From the NCBI GenBank assembly GCA_030549495.1, contig JAUIRK010001041.1:1674001-1738000 (forward strand): a DNA stretch of 64,000 nucleotides. The letters run 5' to 3'. Positions 32,801-38,838 of the stretch are shown here, piece after piece (within the stretch, counting starts at the first letter, position 1; each line of letters opens with the position of its first letter). The stretch comes from Nectonema munidae (Eukaryota; Nematomorpha; Nectonematoida; Nectonematidae). The notes under the pieces were generated by a model. That model made no database searches. It was not told the origin of the DNA and was given only the letters and a program-made list of their open reading frames with translations. The translations under genes were made by a program, and so were the position numbers.

Positions 32801-35528
32801 ACGGCAATACGTCATTTGGAAAAATAAGGACAGGTTTGATGAAAACTGTAAACTGCAAGTGTCTGGATCTAAATGATTTCAATTTACTCCAAAGCCATTT
32901 GGTCCAACCAATCCAATTTAATAAACAGGAATAATCTCTTGTATATAAATAATAAACTTTACCTATTACAATCTACTTCAGTTGTATAAGCATCGCGAAC
33001 TTGTTCATACTGATATCCATTAGCAAACACGTTTTTATAATTTCATTTACTACTTGTGTTTAGTAGAACTTGTACTAATACGTCGTCAACACTTTCAAGA
33101 GATTCTAAATTCAGTATTGCAGCGTCAAAGTTAGTTTTCTTCACTGCTAATATGCTTTTTGGGAACATCAGGTTTCAAAAAGTTCCATTCTTCATGAGAT
33201 AGGAAAGCTGGGATTTATGCCTAGTCTTTTATCCATAATTACAACAGTCTGTGAAAACAGCTAAAGTAAGTTGTGATAAATAAAGTGCGGTTTATTATTT
33301 AATACAAGAAGAGATTAGCCACTAGTTTACAACTTAGATCTCATTTAGTCAAAACCAGAGTATTCTAGCAACAAATGGAAGTGTAAAAGGAAGAGGAGAT
33401 GAGTTTTTATATAGTGCAGTTACAAAATACTACACGACATATATTAACATGCACTGGTTGAAACTTGGAGAAACTAGTTTTAGAAGAAACTTCGTTCGAA
33501 TTTCACAACGCTTAAAAATACTTTTAGTATCTTATGGCGATGTGACGATTAACCCGAATCGGAATCGTGAGATTCGTTTTTTAAATATCGGAACACATGG
33601 GAAAATTTAATTAGTAGATTGCAATACCTAGGTTCCAATCCATTTTATTTTTAGTATTCAAAAAAAGTTAAATTTTAAACCTATTTTAAAATTTAGATAA
33701 ATTAACTTTAAATTTCATCTAACTCGATTTACTGGTGTTGCAAATCCAAACACATAAAATAATTAAAATAAATTTTTACTCTACGCATATTAAGAATTAG
33801 CATCGGAATCGCAATGCTAAAAAACTTTGGTATCGTCCCATTACTAGTGTCTTATCTGAAGGTACACGCTTATTTTAATTAACTTCATAGTTAGGAAATA
33901 TGTAGTGATCAAAAAGCATTACATAAAACGTGAAAGATATTTAATTTATTTTATTAAAAAGAAAAATTTAAGTAGCCTTTCTATTTAATTATTTGAAGTA
34001 TATGATAAATGGAATGGCTTAATAGCAAGGTGCTTGTTGAAATTCAAGAAGGTACACGGTAATTGAGAAGCTTATAAAAATAGTTTGTTACAAGGTTTTA
34101 GACACCACTCTCAAAATGGCTACCACCCTTATCTTGGGGATAAGGTGTAGGCATAAAAAAATGGCGCAAAGACTAAAAAATAAGGATAAAAATACATTTT
34201 AAAAACTTACATTCCAAGCATAAACACCTTCATCAAACTTTTGATTCAAAACCAGAATAATAGACATATAATGAGAAGGTGTGGCCTAAAATAAATAGAA
34301 CAATGAAAAAGAACTTTTTTTAATGTTAAGCCACCGTTTTCGGATCAAAATTAGGCCAGAGATAAGCTTCAAAGTATTGTGAAAACTCCAATATTGGTAG
34401 AGACTTTTTAAGCTTACTAAAACGAAATTGAAATTAAGACAATAAAAATCATTCAAAAAAAAGAAAATATAGATCAAGTTAAAATGGTGTTTATTTATAA
34501 TTTAGAGAATTGTAAAAAAATTATTGAAAGTATACTTACTCTTCATCCAATAAATGTTCTTTATAAATCGTTTCAATCACATTAGCGTCATATTTGCATT
34601 TTACTTTTTTACCAAAGGGTGCCCAATAGTCAATAGCTATCTAAATCGAAAAAAATATATTATTATTTTAGACAAAAAAATTTAAATATAGAATTATAGA
34701 AAGTGAAATTTATCAAAAGTAGTGCAAAATTATACATATATTAAATTGAATATTATCAGCTTTCCCTGTTCAACATCTCATTGTTTGGTCATCTAATGTT
34801 TTTGAAGGTCATCTATATATTTTTTCTTTGAAAAGTTAGTTCAAAAAATATTTAATGTTTTGTTTACCTTTTTAACATTCAATGAGAAACGTACTCAGCA
34901 AGATGTGAATAAATGAACAAGTCATACAGGCTTTATAAACAAATTCATGGGGGAACTTAAAGGCAGTAATGAATTTTAAAAGCTACAAATCATTAATAAC
35001 ACTGAATATATAATTTTGTTATTTAGGTACATTACTAAAAAAAATTATATTATTAATTTAATTACAATTTAGAGAGGAGCTGTTATCTCACTTGGAGGAA
35101 TATATGTCGCTAAAGAGAAAGAGGGCGATAAAAAAATTGAGGAGCTCAAGCACTTTATAATTAAATTAGATAGAATTCTGATGAATAACAAGTAGTATAC
35201 ATATTATGCTCCAAAGCAGAAAAATAAATAAATTGGTAAATGTTTTATGAGAAAGGATTTAAAACTAATCCTCTATCTTATTTTGAAAGTTACATTTTTA
35301 AAGTCCTTTTAAAAAATGTAAAGATTTATCAATAACTAAAAATAAATTTTATTACATTTTAAAAAATGTTAATTTTTTTGGCTTAAAAATAAAAATGAAA
35401 AACAATAAAGATTTCATTTAATATAAATTTTCTAGCTTTTTTACAAGCTGTATAAATCTTACTTTTTGGATATAATCTTTTGTGTTCCAAGAAGAGGGTT
35501 TTGGTTTGAATTCATCGATAACCTCCAT
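2797..35528 (-). CDS. AQR: RNA helicase aquarius (intron-binding protein, 27 coding exons, 1420 aa)
   Basis: Aquarius is an SF1 (UPF1-like) RNA helicase. As part of the intron-binding complex with SYF1, ISY1, PPIE and ZNF830, it contacts the intron upstream of the branch site in the nuclear spliceosome and links splicing to snoRNP assembly. The exons, given as separate entries, join in phase at every junction to 1420 codons plus TAA; human AQR is about 1485 residues, mainly because of a longer low-complexity tail. Motifs in order are Walker A GPPGSGKT (816-823), motif II EEAAQ (1088-1092), motif [11 protein letters not shown] (1121-1128), the motif V region [11 protein letters not shown] (from 1286) and motif VI MSRAR (1320-1324). 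The N-terminal ARM-like half aligns throughout with human AQR, for example [17 protein letters not shown] and KEFLLEL. The start is the first ATG of the exon that leads into the conserved YWAP block. Two introns are GC-AG. A poly-Asp run replaces part of the acidic insert between residues 680 and 770. All helicase motifs are intact, so it is probably functional. Confidence 0.96.
2894..3073 (-). CDS. AQR: AQR exon 26 (residues 1349-1408)
   Basis: The exon has 60 codons ending in [17 protein letters not shown], like human NMPQMANFVYNMYMHL. The acceptor is TTTGCAG and the donor GTAAGT. Confidence 0.93.
3709..3906 (-). CDS. AQR: AQR exon 25 (residues 1283-1348), motifs V and VI
   Basis: The exon encodes [20 protein letters not shown] (motif V) and [19 protein letters not shown] (motif VI with the arginine finger). 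Both are essentially the human sequence. The donor is GTATCC. Confidence 0.97.
3969..5385. repeat. Dispersed direct repeat pair in the AQR intron 24
   Basis: About 220 bp at 3969-4195 recurs at about 5170-5385 in the same orientation, with many substitutions and small indels. Shared blocks include GAAATTTCAAGTGTGAGTCG and the AGTACTCAATTCAAAGACTA stretch. The copies are 1.2 kb apart, with a tRNA-derived SINE between them. No coding potential is seen. They could be two copies of an unnamed repeat or an old local duplication. Confidence 0.75.
4625..4767 (-). mobile_element. tRNA-derived SINE copy 1
   Basis: Read on the - strand it has a tRNA-like head starting GGGGGCGTGAG, an A-box-like GGTGGGTTAGGTACTGG, and a near-consensus pol III B box GGGTTCGATCC (4705-4715). 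A tRNA-unrelated tail contains AAGCGGCGCAA and GTGCCTTCTCGATGAAAACA. The head, B box and tail all recur at 17345-17488, which defines a family. It sits in an AQR intron. Confidence 0.7.
5614..5713. repeat. Short inverted-repeat (MITE-like) element
   Basis: AAAAAGTGTGCCTCCAT at 5614-5630 is matched, inverted and with small gaps, by ATGGAGGCAGGCTCACTTTTT-type sequence at 5693-5713. The unit of about 100 bp could fold into a hairpin. Its superfamily is not identifiable. Confidence 0.5.
6616..6786 (-). CDS. AQR: AQR exon 24 (residues 1226-1282), motif IV region
   Basis: The exon encodes [20 protein letters not shown] and [16 protein letters not shown], as in human AQR. A 64-bp intron separates it from exon 23. 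The donor is GTGAG. Confidence 0.96.
6851..7022 (-). CDS. AQR: AQR exon 23 (residues 1168-1225)
   Basis: The exon encodes [18 protein letters not shown] and [19 protein letters not shown], like human SLCNLYNWRYKNLGNLPH and VEDFQGVGESEPNPYFYQ. The donor is GTAGG. Confidence 0.95.
7023..8087 (-). other. AQR: AQR intron with GC-AG ends
   Basis: The donor is AG followed by GCAAGC and the acceptor ends TTTACTTTAG. The phase across the junction restores the conserved Ser codon, so the GC donor is well supported. The intron body is AT-rich and holds no recognisable gene. Confidence 0.9.
8088..8275 (-). CDS. AQR: AQR exon 22 (residues 1106-1168), motif III, GC donor
   Basis: The exon encodes [20 protein letters not shown] and [16 protein letters not shown]. 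It ends in CCCAG followed by GCAAGC, a strong consensus GC donor. The split Ser codon (AG plus T) restores the conserved RARxSLCNLY. Confidence 0.96.
8377..8407 (+). repeat. GGTCTGGCAAGACC hairpin motif, copy 1
   Basis: GGTCTGGCAAGACC is a short stem-loop (arms GGTCT/AGACC), followed here by ACAGGAGACAACA. The same motif occurs near 45694 and, inverted, near 49291, where the following bases (CCGGAGAGACAAC) are also similar. It may be the end of a repeat family. Confidence 0.5.
9723..9932 (-). CDS. AQR: AQR exon 21 (residues 1036-1105), helicase motif II
   Basis: The exon encodes [19 protein letters not shown] and [25 protein letters not shown] is the SF1 motif II (Walker B) variant typical of AQR. 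The donor is GTAAGAG. Confidence 0.97.
10357..10455. other. G/C homopolymer tract, possible assembly problem
   Basis: Runs of G, C and A (for example a C tract of about 11 at 10437-10447) alternate in an otherwise AT-rich intron. The pattern is unlike the flanks and may reflect poor base calling or gap filling. No gene is seen here. Confidence 0.35.
10620..13600 (+). pseudogene. Endogenous viral element: L polymerase fossil of a negative-strand RNA virus (mononega-/chuvirus-like)
   Basis: This stretch is clearly less AT-rich than its surroundings and lies in an AQR intron, opposite to AQR. Patches on the + strand resemble the RNA-dependent RNA polymerase part of L proteins of Mononegavirales or Jingchuvirales. 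There is a KEQKLK-type pre-A patch (about 12205-12230), a motif-A-like DLEQWN patch (about 12330), and a motif B-to-C-like patch (about 12553-12660), in the expected order. The outer parts (10620-11700 and 12900-13600) have the same base composition but weaker similarity. A stretch of roughly 90 bp near 12270-12350 recurs diverged near 13290-13390. No other viral gene is recognisable. The copy is broken many times (probably well over ten) and looks old. It is a fossil with no coding function. Family placement is from remembered motifs. Confidence 0.6.
13020..13085 (+). repeat. tRNA-like B-box sequence, possible SINE fragment
   Basis: AGGTTCGATTCC at about 13060-13071 fits the pol III B box, preceded by weakly A-box-like sequence and followed by a T-rich stretch. 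It lies inside the viral fossil region and may be a small SINE insertion. The support is only the B box. Confidence 0.3.
13731..13898 (-). CDS. AQR: AQR exon 20 (residues 980-1035)
   Basis: The exon encodes [17 protein letters not shown] and IFTQLE, like human FFPFHEYFANAPQPIFK and IFTQLE. The donor is GTAAG. The viral fossil lies in the intron just downstream. Confidence 0.95.
15113..15389 (-). CDS. AQR: AQR exon 19 (residues 887-979)
   Basis: The exon encodes [20 protein letters not shown], a lineage-specific Ser-rich insert of about 35 residues, then [19 protein letters not shown]. The insert lengthens the linker relative to human AQR. The donor GTATTT is the only one that keeps phase. 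Confidence 0.92.
16099..16312. mobile_element. 198-bp hAT MITE nested in the larger hAT element
   Basis: The ends CAGTGACGTAGCTAGGC (from 16107) and GGCTACACCACTG (to 16304) form imperfect terminal inverted repeats. Flanking octamers CTTCTCTC and CTTCTGTC differ at one base, as expected for an aged 8-bp duplication. A related right end occurs at 22765-22830. Confidence 0.8.
16815..17113. mobile_element. MITE with 42-bp internal tandem repeats (GGACAATTCGCCCC family)
   Basis: Three 42-bp units start at 16815, 16857 and 16899, with a partial fourth at 16941. Each begins with a GGACA-TTCGCCCC core. The far end (17071-17113) carries the inverted core as GGGGGCAAATTGTC followed by TATCGACCG, so the whole looks like a MITE with subterminal repeats. 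The open frame across the repeats is a by-product of the unit length (42 is divisible by 3), not a gene. Confidence 0.65.
17345..17488 (-). mobile_element. tRNA-derived SINE copy 2
   Basis: On the - strand it has the B box GGATTCGATTCC (17427-17438), an A-box-like GGCAGGTTGGTTGAGATG and the same tail blocks as the copy at 4625-4767 (AAGCGGTACATCAGTGCC, then TGAAAATACACCC). It is inserted inside the 3.1-kb hAT element. Confidence 0.7.
17936..18510. mobile_element. Foldback element with AATGCCCC sub-repeats in both arms
   Basis: The left arm (17936-18012) has four AATGCCCC units separated by A-rich spacers. The right arm (18420-18510) holds their inverted partners (GGGGCATT and variants) with matching spacers such as CTAATTTT. 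The middle, about 400 bp, is plain AT-rich DNA. It resembles foldback elements or MITEs. No transposase is seen. Confidence 0.7.
19224..19992. mobile_element. Imperfect long inverted repeat (arms about 250 bp)
   Basis: Sequence at about 19224-19474 is matched, inverted, by about 19740-19992. Shared blocks in order are GTTAATC-GA-CA-AA, GAAAAAACAAT, ACCAAAAACG and GAAG-A-AAAA-TTTAAGA. The middle has GTTAACCCGAACTTCATTAACG, reminiscent of pogo-type ends. It is an old non-autonomous element in an AQR intron. Confidence 0.55.
20228..20476 (-). CDS. AQR: AQR exon 18 (residues 804-887), Walker A
   Basis: The exon encodes [18 protein letters not shown], motif Ia [17 protein letters not shown] and [19 protein letters not shown]. 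It is almost identical to human AQR, with Ser for Thr inside the P-loop. This is the most conserved block of the gene. Confidence 0.97.
21177..21284. mobile_element. 104-bp pogo/Tigger-type MITE with TA duplication
   Basis: It starts TA-CAGTGAACATCGAATG at 21177 and ends GGAGTTCAACTG-TA at 21284. Both arms contain inverted TCCGAA/TTCGGA-rich motifs. TA target sites and CAGTTGAACTCC-like ends are typical of pogo-class Tc1/mariner MITEs. Another orphan end (TCAACTGTA) lies at about 21149. Confidence 0.7.
21530..21673 (-). CDS. AQR: AQR exon 17 (residues 756-804)
   Basis: The exon encodes [11 protein letters not shown] and [15 protein letters not shown]. The last part is the Q-motif-like lead into the helicase core (human IQFTHTQIEAIR). 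The donor is GTAAGC. Confidence 0.93.
22486..22701 (-). CDS. AQR: AQR exon 16 (residues 684-756), poly-Asp repeat
   Basis: The exon encodes [34 protein letters not shown] and an acidic insert with seven Asp codons in a GAT run (about 22506-22530). Human AQR also has an acidic, poorly conserved insert nearby. The donor is GTATAAAT. Confidence 0.92.
22702..23364 (-). other. AQR: AQR intron with probable GC-AG ends
   Basis: The donor reads GG followed by GCATGC, and the acceptor ends TTTTTTTGAAG. Only this junction joins LEDILLG to YGDPNSAH in phase, as in human AQR. The donor consensus is weaker than for the 7023-8087 intron. The intron contains the hAT MITE remnant. Confidence 0.75.
22765..22830. 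repeat. Right-end remnant of a hAT MITE
   Basis: GTTGCGGCTTAAATTG through TTTTTTGGCTATACCACTA resembles the last 70 bp of the MITE at 16107-16304. No left end or target duplication is visible. Confidence 0.4.
23365..23599 (-). CDS. AQR: AQR exon 15 (residues 606-684), GC donor
   Basis: The exon encodes [20 protein letters not shown] and [12 protein letters not shown], nearly the human sequence. No GT lies where the conserved LLGYGDP stretch must be cut. The in-phase site is GG followed by GCATGC, a GC donor. Confidence 0.9.
24536..25470. mobile_element. 0.9-kb hAT deletion derivative with imperfect 8-bp target duplication
   Basis: The left end CAGGGCTGTAGCGAGAAGGG (24544) pairs with the right end GCTACAGCCCTA (to 25462), and the similarity continues inward through G-rich/C-rich sequence. 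Flanks TAGTGGAG and TAGTGAAG differ at one base. The interior retains a transposase fragment (separate entry), so this is an internally deleted autonomous element. Confidence 0.8.
24622..24846 (+). pseudogene. hAT transposase fragment inside the deletion derivative
   Basis: About 75 codons read [18 protein letters not shown], then [19 protein letters not shown]. They resemble the DTRW-SxHxDA segment that ZMYM-like hAT transposases carry near the hAT dimerisation part. The rest of the transposase is missing, so it cannot act. The match agrees with the hAT ends and target duplication around it. Confidence 0.6.
26261..26407 (-). CDS. AQR: AQR exon 14 (residues 557-606)
   Basis: The exon encodes [12 protein letters not shown] and [19 protein letters not shown], matching human LRKHDVCFLITV and VRGCEIQGMLDDKGRVIED. 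The donor is GTAAGT. Confidence 0.93.
26495..26673 (-). CDS. AQR: AQR exon 13 (residues 497-557)
   Basis: The exon encodes [15 protein letters not shown] and [18 protein letters not shown], like human GGVVFGGWARMAQPI and EVAKPNIGENWPTRVRAD. Confidence 0.94.
27320..27461 (-). CDS. AQR: AQR exon 12 (residues 450-497)
   Basis: The exon encodes [19 protein letters not shown] and [11 protein letters not shown], nearly identical to human AQR. Its last two bases (TG) join exon 13 to make the conserved Trp. Confidence 0.94.
27770..27802 (+). repeat. Solo Tc1/mariner-like terminal repeat
   Basis: TA-CAGTGCTGTGCAAAAATTTTCGG resembles the conserved Tc1/mariner end with its TA target. I found no partner end nearby, so it may be a fragment. 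Confidence 0.45.
28926..29046 (-). CDS. AQR: AQR exon 11 (residues 410-450)
   Basis: The exon encodes [20 protein letters not shown], as in human [20 protein letters not shown]. The upstream intron is only 51 bp. The donor is GTAAGC. Confidence 0.93.
29098..29316 (-). CDS. AQR: AQR exon 10 (residues 337-409)
   Basis: The exon has 73 codons including [20 protein letters not shown] and KEFLLELI. These align with human [21 protein letters not shown] and KEFLLELL. Confidence 0.92.
29377..29490 (-). CDS. AQR: AQR exon 9 (residues 299-336)
   Basis: The exon encodes [20 protein letters not shown], as in human [20 protein letters not shown]. It has a TTTTTCAG acceptor and a GTTATT donor. Confidence 0.92.
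31003..31070. repeat. hAT left-end remnant (GGTGGxCAAA type)
   Basis: GAGGTGGACAAAGTGTAGCC followed by TGTGGCTCACATAAGGCC resembles the widespread hAT end CAGGGGTGGGCAAACTACGGCC. It is badly worn, with no partner end seen. It lies in AQR intron 8. Confidence 0.4.
31146..31306 (-). CDS. AQR: AQR exon 8 (residues 245-298)
   Basis: The exon encodes [19 protein letters not shown] and SSRLFSQ, matching human RFIELMIDLEALLPTRRWF and GHLFSQ. The donor is GTAAAT in phase 0. Confidence 0.92.
31357..31534 (-). CDS. AQR: AQR exon 7 (residues 186-245)
   Basis: The exon encodes [20 protein letters not shown] and a following LIQRFIEIL, like human ELKKTPKLRKFWNLI and LIQKFISVL. A 50-bp intron follows. Confidence 0.88.
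31593..31661 (-). CDS. AQR: AQR exon 6 (residues 163-185)
   Basis: This 69-bp exon encodes [18 protein letters not shown], like human EVDLIRSQVQQLISLPMW. The flanking introns are 75 and 58 bp. Confidence 0.88.
31737..31898 (-). CDS. AQR: AQR exon 5 (residues 109-162)
   Basis: The exon encodes [15 protein letters not shown] and [14 protein letters not shown], which align with human DHFPFFFKHIL and LLLFLDHC. The donor is GTTTAT. Confidence 0.88.
31899..34210. other. Large AQR intron 4 without recognisable content
   Basis: This 2.3-kb AT-rich intron shows no coding signal, no clear terminal repeats and no tRNA-like boxes on either strand. Confidence 0.5.
34211..34285 (-). CDS. AQR: AQR exon 4 (residues 84-108)
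   Basis: The exon has 25 codons ending in FDEGVYAWN, like human FRENVPAWE. Its donor is GTAAGT in phase 0. Confidence 0.9.
34335..34416 (-). CDS. AQR: AQR exon 3 (residues 56-83)
   Basis: The exon encodes [18 protein letters not shown], matching human LLEFSQYLENYLW. A 49-bp intron follows (34286-34334), with a weak GTGGCT donor. Confidence 0.9.
34540..34640 (-). CDS. AQR: AQR exon 2 (residues 23-56)
   Basis: The exon encodes the conserved [10 protein letters not shown] and [13 protein letters not shown] stretch, like human YWAPHIKKK and VIEDIYEKE. It has an AG acceptor and a GTAAGTA donor. Confidence 0.92.
35463..35528 (-). CDS. AQR: AQR exon 1 (residues 1-22)
   Basis: This exon starts with ATG and encodes [20 protein letters not shown] plus QK. 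It ends at a GTAAG donor in phase 0. The divergent N-terminus is usual for the family. The start is chosen because it opens directly into exon 2 without a frame change. Confidence 0.88.
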
Positions 35529-36400
35529 GTTTAAAACACTTGAAATTAAGTTTTAAAAAATAATAAAATAAAAAAGAGTTTATCACCTTGAACATTTAAT
35601 AAACCCAATGCATAAACTCAATTTTATCTATTCTGTAATAGCATTTTTGAGCATAACCAAATTAATCTAGATAACTTCAAAAGCATATAGAAAACGGAAA
35701 TAAAGGCATATATTCCTTTTCTTGAGCTCACTAACCCTAATATATGTATTTAAATATCTTATAATATTTCTCTAAAATTATAGTCGATCAAAACAATATC
35801 ATCTTGATTGTTGCAAAACCATCCCACCTTCCAGAGCCCGCTCTACGAATTAAATTTTGGGACACAAGCTCACTCCCTCAACAATTTTTCATTACCCTAA
35901 AAAATATGTCAAGAAGAAGAAGAAGAAGAAATTTATTTTCAAAAAATAATTTCAAAAAAAAATTTCCTTTTGGGGATTTTGTTTTTTTTTTGGGGGGAAA
36001 TAAAAAATAAAAAAAAATTAAAAAATTTTTTTTTTTTTTTATTTTAATAAATTTTAATAACATAAAAAATTTAAAAATAAATTTTTTAAAAAAATTTTAA
36101 AAAAAAAAAAAAAAATTTATTAAAAAAAATTTTTTTTTAAAAATTCTTCGCTTTTTTTTTTTAAAAAATTTTTAATAATTCTTTTTATGTAACATCCTGC
36201 ATTCATGATAATTTCTTTCATGAAAATGTAATCTGTATAGATATGGCTTGACAAATACATCATATGTTTTCTTTTCGCCTTGAGGCAGATAAATCTGATA
36301 ATTCAAAAATTAGCGCCCCAATGAAGCCTCCCCCCCCCTAAAATTTTTGCTTAGCGCGCGCACTGCCACCTTCACCTGGAAAAATCACATAAATTCAGTT
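35529..36400. other. AQR upstream region with suspicious homopolymer tract
   Basis: The AQR promoter must lie here, but no TATA or Inr element is convincing. From about 35905 to 36180 the sequence becomes an AAG microsatellite, then alternating runs of A and T with G blocks, a pattern often left by gap filling. No gene is seen. Confidence 0.45.
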
Positions 36401-36437
36401 TTTATAAAATTAAATTCTGTAGTAGGTGTTTTAAATA

Positions 36438-37045
36438 GATATAAAAATGGGATTTTCTGTAAATATCATATTAGTGCTTTATAAATCGCAATTTTTACCT
36501 CATTTCTTGTACAGCGTAATCAATTGGAGATATACAGACATAAAAAAACTGATGTGTATACAAAATAGAGTAATTAAAAAAATATTTAATTGTAAGAGCA
36601 AAAGTTGTACAGCCCTATATAATAGTTTTTAGTTTGTAGGTATAATAAGTATAATTTGTTGAGAATTGATGATATTTACCACATTAACTATCTATTTTTT
36701 TATACAAACTTGTTAATAAATTGTTACTTGGTATTTTTGATGAATGGATTGTTTATAAAAATAATATAGTTGATTATGAACTTAGAAACCCCAAAAAGTT
36801 TGCTATTGATTTTTTTAGATTACCGAGTTCTAAAAGGTTCTGAAATATAGAGCCATTAAACTATGGAATGACAATGTTTTAAATCTAGATTCTAAGAACC
36901 TGACACTCAAAACCTTCAAAACACCGATAGTTACAAGCTTATACAAAAATAAATATGAGCCTTGTCCCCTAAAAAATTGTTATTTATATTCGTATTTGTT
37001 TTTTTGTCTTCTAATATATCGCACTCTCTATTGTCGTAGTTCTTA
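36438..37045 (+). pseudogene. LINE (Jockey/CR1-like) reverse-transcriptase 3' end fragment
   Basis: The translated stretch VLYKSQFLPHFLYSVINW followed by IKKLMCIQNRVIKKIF matches the post-catalytic part of non-LTR retrotransposon ORF2. Further patches in other frames resemble the usual C-terminus (DYELRNPKKFAIDFFRLP, then a KLWND-like patch). Frame changes show it is dead and 5'-truncated, which is normal for LINEs. Confidence 0.65.
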
Positions 37046-38838
37046 CAAAATAAATACTTTTCAGAGATATTATAGACATATTTTATATCAAAGTTTCTTC
37101 TTATAATATTTTATGTCATTCTTTCCCCTCTTTTATTCTTATTTAATACATATTTTTTTGACCCTGTTATATTTCTAGTATTTTTCATGTATATGTATAT
37201 TTGCTTACTTATATATTATTCGATCTTCAAACAAATTGAATTGTTAATAACTATCCTGCAGCTAAATTGGCTTTTTGGCAGATCCAAACTCTTCAAACTC
37301 CACCTTGTTCTTTACTCTACAACTTGGATTATATGATTTCTTTCACAATCAAATTCTCAGATCAAGAAAGAAGGTGTTTGAAATTTTTTTTCCTAATTAA
37401 TCATTATAAATATAATAAACTTACTATGCAAACCTGAATCTTCTAAATACTGAAATTGCAGTCATTCCATTACTGAATGTACCCAAAAAATATGTAACTA
37501 AAGTTTATTCTTCTTTTATTCTTAGTTTTAAACCATAATTTCAAGGTTCTTTTTTGCTAAACAAAATCAAAAATAATAATTTTTATACTTAAACTTTGCT
37601 TTTGTAGTCTAAGATTACATATCAAAAGAATATCAACCATAAGAGTTAGAAAACAACAAATCAGAACGAGGACAGTGAAAATGACTATAATTTCATTGTT
37701 GCAAAGGGTAAGAAGAATCCCTACTATGCAAACCAAACTGTTGAGGGATATTGGTTTGTCAAATGTTGAGCTTTTGGAAATGTTCACAAAATTTCTAAAA
37801 CTTCTTCACTTATGCACACATGTTGTGATGTTGCAATGAAATATGAGACATGTTAGATGAATTTGGAAATGCATATAATCAGAATAAGTGAATTCATTTG
37901 ATTGACAGATCATCCAAGGACATAAAATATTTTCTATTTTTATATTATTCCTATAAACGAATTCTTAAAAAGAGAATTTTTAGATATTAGAGAAAAGGGC
38001 GCAAATTAGCGAAGAAACTAATGGATTTAAAAACAGACTTCTGATTGCGAAAGCATAATATAAAGGATTTTCGACTACCGTTATTTCAAAAGGTTTTTTT
38101 ACGTCAATTACCCATTAAACTGGATCTAATGAAAGAGACTGTCATAGCTTTTGATAATTAATCTGTAGCATTCAAATACCTTCAAAACTTCAATCCTTAG
38201 CTTGGAAAGATAAATGTGAAATAGATTTCTTCATTGAACCACAACTCAGGAAAATCTTGAAATATTTAGAAATTCCAAAATAGATTTAAGGAAGAAAAAA
38301 AAATATTAATGTTTTCTGTAGAACAAAGTTTATAATTATGTGGAAATTAGAGAGACATTAATGGAGAGCTATTACAAGATATAATGTAGGATCACATTGA
38401 GTATCAATTATTATTGATAATAAATAAACTACAAAAGGAAATTTAAAAATGGCTAAAACGCAATTTCTCTTATTTTGCAAAGAAAAGATTTGGGAAATAA
38501 CACTTGAAAAAAATTGTGTTAAACTTCTACATTTCAACTGGCAAACCCGTCACAACACAACATCAAATTATGTAAATTCTGCATCTAACATTAATGCAAC
38601 ATCCATCTTCAACACAACCTTAATATAAGTGAATACTCATGTTGAATTTTTTGCACACAAAGGTTAACCACTCAATGCAACTTGGATAATCCTATATAAT
38701 ATTCTAATTTAAAACCATAAAAGTCTCAATATTTGTTGATAGGACACTTTTATGAGAAATGTATAATGAAATGGAAATTTGTTTTTAATTCTTTTATTAA
38801 GAATGGAAAGAGTGTTTTTCAAAAATAAATGATCAATA
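37046..38838. other. Intergenic AT-rich stretch
   Basis: I see no recognisable gene, terminal repeat or RNA gene here. Short translated patches near 37660-37730 look non-random but match nothing I know. Confidence 0.4.
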
